DNA of 64,000 bases from Pagrus major (taxonomy: Eukaryota; Chordata; Actinopteri; Spariformes; Sparidae). The position numbers and the translations under genes were made by a program. Below, piece after piece: positions 12,801 to 24,800 of this stretch (positions within the stretch are counted from its first letter, which is position 1; each line of letters starts with the position of its first letter). The stretch lies in the NCBI RefSeq assembly GCF_040436345.1, contig NC_133230.1, positions 16,378,197 to 16,442,196 of the forward strand, read 5' to 3'. The notes below the pieces were generated by a model, which was given only the letters and a program-made list of their open reading frames with translations, made no database searches and was not told the DNA's origin.

Positions 12801-15800
12801 CGCACTTTTTATTCCTGGCTAACCTCTCAAAGCCACAGTTCTCCTCCCCTTTTCTGTCACTTTGGCTGCTGCCGCTCGCCGCCTCTGCATGTCACTAGTA
12901 TCAGTGTAACTTTGGAACCTATCGTGCTGGTTGGCTTAGGCAGTCCCCTCCTCCACAGGAACAGGAGAACACGGAGGAGACGGAGCCGAGAGAATCTTTA
13001 CCAGAACCCAGCCCACCCAGGAGCCCAATGCCGAAGCTGCAGAAGCAGCTCCGAGTACACTTACACCGTCTGCCTGATTTAATCCATCAGTCTGCTCTGT
13101 GCTATTTGCCAAAGCAGTATCCCCAGTGTCCGGATCGGTCCGCTTCACAGTGGCATCCAATGTTGTCCCAGCTTTTACATCCATCACATTCCATACCACT
13201 TGATCCTCCGGAATCGCCCCAGCCTGTCACAGAACCTGCTATTTCACACAAATCCCATTCCTCATCACAGTCTCCTCCTCAGTCGTCCCAGCCTGTAACA
13301 CAGCCTATTTCACATCCATCACATTCCTCATCACAGTCTCCTCCAGATTTGTCCCAGCATGTAACACAACCTGATATTTCACACCAGTCACAGTCTCCTC
13401 CAGAATTGTCCCTGCCTGTCGCAAATCCTGCTTCTCCACTTTCACCACATCCCATAACAGAATCTTCACAGAAAACCCTGCTGTTACGTTTGTACCGTCT
13501 GCCCCAGTCCGCGGTGCAGTCAGCCCCCCATTTGCACAAATATACAACATCATCACCTCAACAACATCCCGAGACCACACTGCACCCACCACTGACAGAG
13601 GGTTCATCAAAGTTGTGTTTTCAGGGACATCCAGAGTCTGAGGTGCTGAACCCAAATGTTTTGACTGAGACACACAGAGCTAACAAAGACAAAACTGTGA
13701 AAGTGCTCCCTAAGACTGTCAATCCAGAGTTACAGGAGGGCACGCAAGAGGAGCAGGAGGACCAACGAGGGAATCAGCACAAAGAGGAGCAGAAGGACAA
13801 TTCTGTAAAACGGACAGTGCGGAAAAACTGTCCAAGAACTCACCCACAATATGTCCTTCATTCCCAGACTCCTGCAGAGTGTGCGTCAGTGAACACCCTG
13901 ACGGGGTTAACTAACGGATTACCCCAAAAGGGCCTGTTGCAGAACAAGTACAAGATCCGTGTGGACTTCAAGGTGAGTTGTTGCACGAGTATTGGGTGCC
14001 ATTCTTGTATTACCACTCAATGGGGTGTTTAAGAAATTGACCGTATACTGCATTTCTTTTTAAGCAACAACGAGAGTTGTTTAGAGACTGTAAAAGAGAA
14101 AATTCTAATTTCAGTATTAAAGGGAAGAATAGATTCCTCCTGATTCTGACTGTGCAAAGCTCCAAAATAAAAGGATCATAAAGGGGGGGGGGGATGTCAT
14201 TTGAGTAAGGGATTGTAGTGCACTGAAGGTAAAGTCCTGTACGGTTACTCTGTAAGGCACTCAAGCTAAAAATGTCCACCAAATGATTAGAATACTAAGT
14301 GCCTCTTTGCAAACACAGAAAGATAAACAGCTTTGTCTTTTCACTTTTTACTTCCTTAAAATGTTCAAATTTCACGTCAACAAACGAGAAGAAACTGATC
14401 ACTTTCTTATTGCTGACTTTGTCTTGCCTTGTTTCTACCAGGAGGACTGTGCTGTACAGAATGTGTGGCTAATGGGGGGCCTCAGCGTCCTCACGTCTGT
14501 CCCTACAACACCACAACCTGTCTGCCTCCTCTGTGCCAGTAAAGGACGACATGAGGTACATCGGCTTAACTGGAGCCCAAATAGTTGTTCGTCCTTTATC
14601 CCCAAGCCCAATGTTGGTGCTCTGCAGTGCCAATAATAATATTTTTAAAGCTAAACTGGTCTTCATTTGTCTCTCCCACTTCCATCAGATGATATTTTGC
14701 CAGATCTGCTGCGAGCCTTTCCATAGTTTCTGCCTCTCACCGGAGGAGCGCCCCGTGAAGGACAACAAGGAGAACTGGTGCTGCAGGCGCTGCAAATTTT
14801 GTCATGTGTGTGGCCGTCGAAGCAAGAGCACAAAGGTATGTAAGCCAGCATCGCTTATGATGTAAAACCAATAAAGTTCTCCTAGATGTGTTTAAGGACT
14901 GGTTCACAATTTTTCATGTCCATCTTTAAATATAAGTGAGGTGTCCATATGAACATTGAAACCAGATTAATTTGCTGTAATAATTCCTCCTGTTCATACT
15001 GACCTCTTAAAAGATACTTTGTACCTGAGATTTTAGAATCACATCGCTTTATTGAGAATCTTTTTAGCTTGTTTGTGAATTTGTTTTTTTCCTTTCAGCC
15101 TGTGTTGCAGTGCAGGAGATGCCAAACCTCCTACCACCCTGCCTGCTTGGGACCAACGTACCCTAAACCTGTTAATTGCAGCATGCCTTGGGTAACTGCT
15201 TTAATGTCCTTAAAATATGTCAGAATCTCCTTGCTTTGTTTTAGGGATATCGAAAGTAGTAAACTGTCAAAGAATGAAAAATACAGAGGTTCGTTTGGCG
15301 ACATAGAACCTACCTAAAATGATATATTACACAGAAGTGTGTAAGTGTCAAGAATGCTATCTCACTGTAGATCATGGACGATATTGTTGGCAGTGTGAAC
15401 CCTCCTAGGGCCTGCCTTTTTGTGACACTGTTGTGTTTGTGTAGGTGTGCATGACCTGCATTCGTTGTAAAAGCTGCGGTGTGACTCCTGGAAAGACCTG
15501 GGACTTGGCCTGGAACCACGAGCAGGATCTCTGTCCTGACTGCACGGTTCTCCAAGACAAAGGTAAAACTTCTGAAAGACACCAGGCATTTTTTTAAAAA
15601 GCTCAGTAAAACCCATGGGTCGTTGGTTGAAAACCTCCAAGTCTTTGTCATAAGTTAACCAAACACGTTCAGTGTTGTTTAATGTTCTGTTTGATCTGTA
15701 TTTACGTCAGGTAATTTCTGCACCGTCTGCCACAAGTGCTATGATGACAAGCAATGCACACAGATGCTTCAGTGTTCAGCGTGCAGCCACTGGATTCATT

Positions 15801-18800
15801 ACGCATGTGAAGGACTGTCGGGTGAGTAGCACTCAGTTTATTCATAAAGTATCAGTCAAAGTGAGATCAAGTTATAGTCCATGGAAGAATATGATTAACT
15901 ATAGTTTGAGAATGATCAATTTTGCACAATGAATCCATTTGGCAACTGCATGTAAAACAATACAAGAGTGAACGACTTAATTTAAACCACATTTGAATTA
16001 CTTAAAGAGAGAAATAAACGTTTGAGACCCTCTTTCAATAATTACAATTCTTAGACTATTTATACATGCGGAACATGCACATAGTAATATGTAGTACACA
16101 ATAATTTGACAGATGTAATCATAATAAACATCATTTCCTCCTAAATGTGTCTGTCTGTCACTGCAGACGAGCTGTTTGGGTTGCTGTCAAACGAGCCAGA
16201 GGAAGTGTGTTTCACCTGTCAGCCCTGCAGACAGCACCCAGCTGAGCACAGCAGCTTGAAGGTGGAGCTGCAGAGCAGGCTGACAGCCGGCCTGGAGGAC
16301 GTGCTCGCTGACCTCCTCTCTGATTCCACCACACAGCACCTCCTTATCTGTGAAGCGGTAAGAGCTACCAAAGAGTCCTGTTCTGAAGCAGTATGTTTGA
16401 CTTTAATAGTATTAAACCAAACGGAAATACACTTGCGTCAGTGTATCAGTGTATTGTTGTTTTTGATCATGAAATGTTTCTGTGTTTCAGTGTAACGACA
16501 CAAACAGCACACACTCTGTCAGGGAACAGCAGCCAGTCTGTGATCTACAAGCCATGAAGAAGAAGTTTAAAGCAGGTGGATACACCTCAATAGTAAGTAA
16601 CAGTTACCATATTCAGCTGAATTAAATTGAAATAGTGATGAAATCCTTATTGTCAAACAGTAATTACTTTCTGTCTTTGAAGCTCTTTTCTTGTTCCTGA
16701 TTGAAGCCCTAGCCTATTGTTTTTTTCTTTGCCCTCTCAGAAAGCTTTCCACGCTGACGTCTCCTCTGTGATGAAGAAGTGGCTAAAGAAGGAGGAGCTT
16801 CTCCCTGAGGATCAGAGACTTATCAGTCAGGCCAGGGTACACTATGTCAAAGTGAGTTCCCCTCCCCTGCCTAATCCCCCACTGTTTAAGTTTATTTTTG
16901 GAGACCCACATTTCACTGATTTTCACTGGAAATCTACTTTTTTTCTCCCTCTGTTTTTCATGGTAACCTCCCCTGGTTTGACCGGCTGTGAAAAAGACTG
17001 TTTGAGCAACTTGTTGTCCGTGGTTCGCCTTAAGCTTAACTTAAATGTTGTTTTCTTACAGCTGATTGAGCGGGTTTTCAGTTGGTTTCCTGCACGCCAT
17101 CTGAAAAAGTGGAACTCCTTCTCCGAGGAATTCCCAAGGTAAATTTTTTCACCAATAAATCTGAATTAAAAATGATTCCCTCATTATGTATATTTGAGCT
17201 TTAAGGCTCAGTCTAGTGAATTTTGTGCTTGAAAAATGACTGAAAGGATTGATTAATTATTCAATTTGATGGCAATTTGTCTTTTGATTGACTACTCAGT
17301 TGTCCAACTAATCGTTGTAGCTGTCCTCAAGAGACTGTGGTTAATGGACAGTTGTCTTAAAGTCTTCTCTGGCTCTCCCCTCTGTAGTGGCATGCTCCCT
17401 GAGGCGGTGCTCCCACCATCTATGGAGCACAGCTATGCGCAGTGGCTAGAGAGGACATACCAGGCCAAGGAGTCCAGGGGTCCACAGACGGGGAAAACCA
17501 ACTCTCTGCTTTCATCAGTCAAAATACAGTCTGGTGTATCACACAGCCTCCCTCTGAAGTCACATGGTATGTAAACAGTTGTATCCTGTTCTGTATTATT
17601 TTCTGTTCATTTCTAGTTTATTAATTAGTCTCTATATTAAAATGGTGACAGATCTTTAAACACTCATGTTCCTTGTCACATTTGCATAAGAGTGATATTC
17701 TCAGTTATTTTATCAGATAATAGATCATTGTTATAATTAGCGACTGCCCTGAAGTGCGATATCAGTGCATCTCTAATTAGTTTTGCCTGCTTAAATTTAA
17801 AATATACATGTTCATTTGGTCCTCTTTCTTCCCCGCAGGTGTAACGAGTGATCTGGAAACTACCAAGACTAAAGATATGAGGCAGTGCACTCTGTGCCAA
17901 CAATATGGAGACTCTGCTCCGAGTGTGAGTTCAGATGTCATAATGTGTTTTTACTGCAAGGGCTGAAACCAATAAATACTCTCATTATAGATAAATCTTT
18001 GTTATCTTGATAAGTCTTTTGCAGTATTAAAATCATCACTATTTCCTGCTGTCAAAGGTTACTATTTTTTGTTTGGTTGTTTTTGTCTAACCAGCAGTCC
18101 AAAACCTAAAGCCAGTCATCCGTTTGAATATAAAAACGTCACATCTGTGAAGCTGCAACACTCCAATACTCAACATTTTGCTTAAAATTACTTAAATAAT
18201 AAATTGATTATCAAAAACGCAGATAGTATAAGAAGTAGAAGATTAATCGACCAAAGGTTTCAGCTCGACTCACTGCATTTCACACAATACTAATACTTAA
18301 ATACACTGAACAAGGATACACTTTATATATTTATGAAAGTGCCTTCACAACCACATTCACAAGGTAATTCACAAAAATATAATACCACCATACCATACAA
18401 AGCTAATCAAATCACTAGAGCAAGAAATAAAACAAAATAAAATGCTATAAAATCAGGGAATTAAAGAGCAACAAAACAAACCTTTGAATAGAATATTATC
18501 AGCTCTGTTTTTAAGCTTTTCATATTGAGGCATTGACTCAAGTGATCTGATATTTCGGTGGACATAAATGTTCTTTTCTTTCCTTGCATCATCACAATAT
18601 AAAATGGCTTTTCTCTTCTGCATATTAATTGATATGAATGTATTTTCCTCCAACAGGATGCCGGACGGCTGTTGTACATGGGACAGAACGAGTGGGCCCA
18701 TATTAACTGCTGCCTTTGGTCTGCGGAGGTGTATGAGGAGAATAGTGCTCTTTTGCAAGTGCACACTGCTGTCTCAAGAGGGCGCCACCTGGTAAGACAT

Positions 18801-21800
18801 TAACAGGAGCTGAATTAAATTAAATGGCGCTCAAGTTTGTAGAAGCTAGATGTTAAAAAGTCCTGTAACCTGTGTTGAGTTAATTAACATGTTTCTGTCC
18901 TTCATCCTCCAGCGCTGTGATGGCTGTGGGCAGTCAGGAGCCACTGTGGGCTGCTGTCTCGCAACCTGCCAGAGTAATTTCCACTTCATGTGTGCTCGTG
19001 CTCAGAACTGTGTGTTTCAGCAGGACAGGAAGGTGTACTGCAGCAAACACAGGGATCTTGTCAGTGCTAAGGTATTACACAGTTTCCCCCAAGCTTCTCT
19101 ATTATTTTTTAGTTTTATTAGTTATATTCTCTACATTCTATCGGTTTATGATTATCTTTTCCCTTCCAGGTGGTGGCTGGGAAAGGGTTTGAAGTCCCTC
19201 GGCGGGTCTACGTGGACTTTGAAGGGATCAATCTCAGAAGAAAGTTCCTCACAGGGCTGGAGCCAGAATCCATAAACATGACCATAGGTAAGAATATCTG
19301 GGTGATGTCTGTTGTTTATTTGAGACACTTGACTCCTGTACATTGTTGAAATATTACTGAAACATATCAGACTGCCTGTAGTGTGTTGAATCTGATTATC
19401 TTTCCCCTCTCACTTTTCCAGGCTCTCTGCAGATTCAGAAACTCGGTGTGTTGTCAGAGCTGTCGTCAAATGGGAGGATGTTGTATCCTGTGGGCTATCA
19501 GTAAGTGATCACACAACTGATGTTCCTATTGGGGTAATTTGACTGGTTAGGGGCACATTTGGAGTGGAGTTCTCATAAAACATGCAAAACAGAATCACAA
19601 AATCTTTTATCTTTAAAATTGTGCGTGTGTGACACTTTTCATTCAGTATGTTTGTGGCTAAAAAACCAAATACTTCATCCGTGAGTCTTTGGGAATTTTT
19701 TTGCTTACTGGAGCACCATTATTGTTCTCAAACTAACATTATGTATTATGTTGGGTTTGTGTATTAGTCCTCTTTGTTTACGTATGTGAACATATTCTTC
19801 TTCTCTTCCTTCTTCAGATGTTCTCGGTTGTACTGGAGCACTGTGGACCCTCGTAGACGCTGCAAGTACACCTGTAAGGTGACAGAAGTGAGCACGCCTC
19901 TCCCTGGTGAGGAACAAGATCCACGGTGGGACCAAGAACAGAATCACACCATAGTCCACAGTCCCAGCCAACACAGAGGTCAGCAGGAACGTTTTTACTC
20001 TTTTCTTTTAACTCTTACGTTAAGCTCAGCTGACTTGTTGTTTAAGCATTCACAGAAATGATTTAGCTAAAAATACAAAACTGACCAGGCCCATAAAGTG
20101 ATTCTGCTAAATTCTCCATTTAAACTGATCCAAGTGTTCTTTTGGGTTCAGTTTTCCTCTTGCAGCATAAACTGAAAAGTTAAAGTATTTCTGGCTATAT
20201 TTTCTGACCAATTGCCCTTTGGTCTGACTTTGTTTGACATCTTTCCTTGTTTTGCCAGATATGGAGTCCCCAGAATGTTTAAGCTCCTCATCCAGCCCAA
20301 TAAAGTCCACTACCCCATCACCAAACTCTAAACAGCACAACTCATCTGGATCCAAAAGTCCTGGTTACACACAGACCAGGAGACCAGCAGGAGGATCATC
20401 TCGACCTCTTCCATCTCCGGGTAAGTAGTTTAAGATGAAATGTTTTTTATTTAATTGCATACTTGGACTTATCTACCTTCCTAAATGCATTTATCTTTGT
20501 TGTGAGTGTTAAATGTGTCATGTCTTACTGTAGTCTTGGACTAGACCTCATGAATTATCATTGCTGCCTCGTCTTCACTCTGTTTTTTATGCTGTCAGGG
20601 GCTGCTCCTCCCAAATCGCATCATATCCTGACACTAAGGGACCTGGAGGACACCCGCCGGCCTCGTAGGCTCTCAACAAGAAGCCGCTGCAGTTCCTCTC
20701 CAACAGACAGTGACCCGTCCGTACCGATGACTCTCCGTTCCGGGGGCACCGTCCACTCCAGATGTGCCCTCTTCAGCTCCCCACCAAGATCGTCAAACTT
20801 GGGATCAACCTCGCCTCTCCTGTCACGACAGAACTCGACATCACCAGTCTGGAGCTCCCCGCCTAGATCCAACTCCAGCATCACTCCAGCCATCCCTCAC
20901 TCCCCCAGAGGGAGGCAGAACTTTAAAATCACAACTCCAGTTTCTGCAGAGGTTCCCCAAGACTTCCTAGCATCGTCTGAGGCGGAAGATGCGGCTGTGG
21001 CCACAACCAATGGGATCTCACTAGCCCCTGATAACCTGGAGGAGGAAGTAGCTCACCTGATGGCCCAGGAGCTGCCTTACACTGTGTTTGACACTGACAC
21101 AGAGGTCGCAGTGGCCTCCATGCTGAATGCGAAGCTCGAGTTCGACGAGTCCCTGCTCACTGAGAACGTGGCACTTCACTGTGGAGCACAAGGCGGGAAA
21201 GGAGAGGTGGAAGGTGTGGTGCAAGACGTGGAAATGCAGGAAGATAATCCAGACAATGACTCTGAAGAGGAAGACTCAAGCCATTACTTAAAATTTTCAC
21301 GCACACTAGTGTGTGACGCAGCTAGCAGCTCGGACGCCACAGCTCAGCTCCCTTCAGCACAGTCGATCTCACAGTTGGACGGAGCAGACGGTGGGTCAGA
21401 GAGTGATGAAAGCGAGTTGGTCGATGATGAAAGTCAAGACTCAGAAGGAGAAAAGGGAAAGATTCAGATTCACAGCAACCATACTACACCAACCAAAACG
21501 CTGACAGTTGCTCTAAAGAGGCTTGAGTCGATCTACACTGTGCCAAAGTCACCAGTTGAACAAGAAACAACTGAGCAAGAGTTTCAGAAAAATTCTCCAC
21601 CGTCTGAAATTTTCGAATCAGGTTATGCAAACAATGAATTGTCAGTTCAGGAGGAAGAGGTCCCGATGAGCTCTGAAACATCTCAAAATGAGGTTTTCTT
21701 AGATTCAACTACAGGTCACTTTGTGTCTACTGAAGGTAGCGCTATAATGTGCCCAAATAACAATCTCATGGAAGATGACAGCACCTCATCGGTCGACTCG

Positions 21801-24800
21801 GCTGAACCATTTCAAGACGATTTGAATGACCCTGACTACTCTCCCGAGCACGACACCAAAAGATCTCCCACAACTCCCACAAAAACCATCATTATGAAGA
21901 CAAAACGTTCACCATCAAACATCAAACGCTCGCCACCAAAACTGCACTTGTTGATGCCGTCTCAACCTACACAGACTGTCAACAGTGCATCCGTTTCCGC
22001 TCCTGCTGCCACTTTTTGTGCAGTTCCACGCACAGTCACCTCCCCGATCGTGATCAACGGTTCGAAAGCTCTACCTATTCAGGCGGGCGCCACACGAGGC
22101 AGAGCCATCGCCATCCGCTTGGACAACGCGAGGCCAGGAAGTCAGACCCAAGCTGTGGCTCAGAATCAAGCTGCAGCCGCCGGCGCTCCTGCGGCTCCTG
22201 CGGCTCCTGCCCCTCAAGTCCTACTGGTCAACCGTCAGGGTCAGATTCTTATCAAAGACCCGAGAACAAACACATATCAGGCACTCAATACAAACTCTCC
22301 TGCGTACAATAAAATAAGCCAGATTGCCAAGATTCTCCACAGTGGTAACACCTTGCAGCGCGTCATAATAAAGCCTCGTTCCAGCCCCTCTGCCACAAAC
22401 GTCTCTCCCGCCGATAACCACACAACAATACCTGAGAGAAAAGTCATTGTCAGAGTGGTGCCTGTGAAAAGCAGCGTGAATCCAGGTCCTACAGCTCCCG
22501 TCTGTGTGCAAAGTGCTCCTGAAGCAACTTTCTCCAACATCCCAGGAAGCACAGCCCAGGCTATTATAGACAGAGCCATGGCCACACACCGCGACATGCC
22601 AAAGACAGAACCCATCATCCTCAGGAAAACTCAAAAGCGAAAGGCTAAAAATCGAAGACGGTCCCGGTTTGAGGACATGGAGGACTCCGATCAGTCACCA
22701 GCTGCACCTTCAGAGCCCCCCAGTGCTCTCCTCAATGAACGAGATTTCAACCTGCAGCCAGGACCCGCTTCATCAGGCCACCAGGTGAGGGTCAAGAGAG
22801 TGTCGTCAGTGTCTGAAAGGCCCTCCAGGAAGAAATCCAAGATGGATTTCTTGAAGGATCCCTCAAGTGAGCTGGATGAAGTGAATGAAGCCAGGTATTC
22901 TTCTTAATTTTTTTCACAGCAATGTGCATGTGTGATATTTTGAATATTTTAACATTTTCCCCCTCAATGGTAATTGCACGTGTTGTTTTGCATAGTATGT
23001 ATGTATTCTTAAAGTCTTGAGATAGCGTGTTTTTATTCTACATATTCTGTTATACTTTCAGATTGACATGATTTGAAGTCTCAGGTCTTAAATCAGCAAA
23101 ATGTTTACTGTGTCCTGTTTTCTTTCAACAGACCGAGTGGTGTGAGAATGAAAGCTCCAACAATGAAGGATGTTCTTGATGTAGACCAGGTGAACGTGCC
23201 TGAAAAGCCAGAGCAGTTGAGGATTACTGCTCCACCGCTTCATATGCCCTCCAGGTGAGTTCACCCGAAATCAACCCACATTTAGAGCCCTAATGTTTTG
23301 TTATAAATTTAAAAACAGGCAAGTGTCTCGTGTCAGGTGGCATGAATTTAAAGGTTACCCGCTCTCATCCATGTTTGAGGGGTGAAATGTAAGAAAACTT
23401 AGTACATTTTAAAGCAACAGTATAAATCAAATAATTTCGTTTTGGTGTTTTTTAAGGAAACAAATCTCAGTTATTATAAAATGGTACACATAAGACCTGC
23501 CATTCTTGTGACTGAAAATTTAATATTGATTAATTTATATTCACAATCATTGTTCAAACTTTTACTCATTTGTTCGTCCTTTCTGTTCAGGCCTCCTCGG
23601 ATTGACAGTCCACCTTCAAGCACAGAAACCAGCAGTCACATTCTGGGTAAAACACACGTGTGGGTCAGTGCTCGCCACGGAGACCTCTGTGAATGGGGCC
23701 CTTATTCAGGTGTGTAACTAAACATTATATGTTTATTTGTTTTGCTCTTCATCAGCTGTCACCAGCACAAAAGCTACTGCACTTTGGAATGAAATCTTGC
23801 TACTACGCTAGACAAATTCTAATTATTCAAAATATAATTATGTAGTTAGGTTATTTTATAGGTTATATAGGTTTTATAGGTTCGGTTCAAACAACGATTT
23901 TTGAGCCTCAGTTCAGTTCATACCTCATTTTTGGGGGATGGGGAGGGATGAAAACTAGGCTACCAATTTGGAATATCAAGAACACTGAAGAAAACTATGA
24001 AGGGAGATTAACTTCATACATTTTTATCACAGTTAAACAAAAATAAATACATAACTAAACTTTGCTGATGACCAGTCTACATAAGTAAAGAAAAACAAGA
24101 GTAAGAAGAGTTTTAGTCTGGTTTGCGGACTGAAGGTAAACAGCGGTAAGTCAGTTAGAGCTTTTTAGTAAGCATATTAGCTTAAAGGACATGTTGTATG
24201 GTAACATGTTTGCAATTGACTCATTTAATTCTACAGGTTTCAGCTCAGAAGAAGATGCACCTGCACCCAAATACAGAAAGAGGACGTACATGAACCAGCC
24301 ACACCTGCGGTTTGAAATCACCAGTGATGACGGCTTCAGTGTTAAAGCAAACAGCATAGAGGGTGAGAGCTGCTTGTTTATAATCTGCCTGTAACTGTTC
24401 CGTTTGACAGATGCGTCACAAATTATATCTGTTAAATTTTAATCTCAGTTAAGACACCTGTGCAGCTGATTACATTTTTTATCTCCAGAAAATGGGAAAT
24501 TATTTGTCATTCATCCATCATAGCAGAGAAATAGTGTTCTAGGCATGTTTAGTTAGGTAAGAAGAAATTTGTCAGCATGTGTACAGTTTTGCTCGGCACT
24601 AATACCTTCCTCTTTCCTCCCTCAGTGGCCTGGCGTGCTGTCATTGACGGCGTCCTCGAAGCTCGCGCAGGCTTCCACCTGAAGCAGCTGCCTCTTGGCG
24701 GGATGAGCGGCCCGCGGGTGCTCGGTGTCGTCCACGATGCTGTCATCTTCCTGCTAGAGCAACTGCAGGGTGCCGCCAACTGCAAACGGCACCGCTTCCG

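Noticed and set aside
24577-24625. Upstream extension of kmt2b exon 32 as an independent start
   Set aside because: The frame reads through the intron by chance; the CTCAG acceptor before 24626 gives the conserved AWRAVIDGV sequence in phase.
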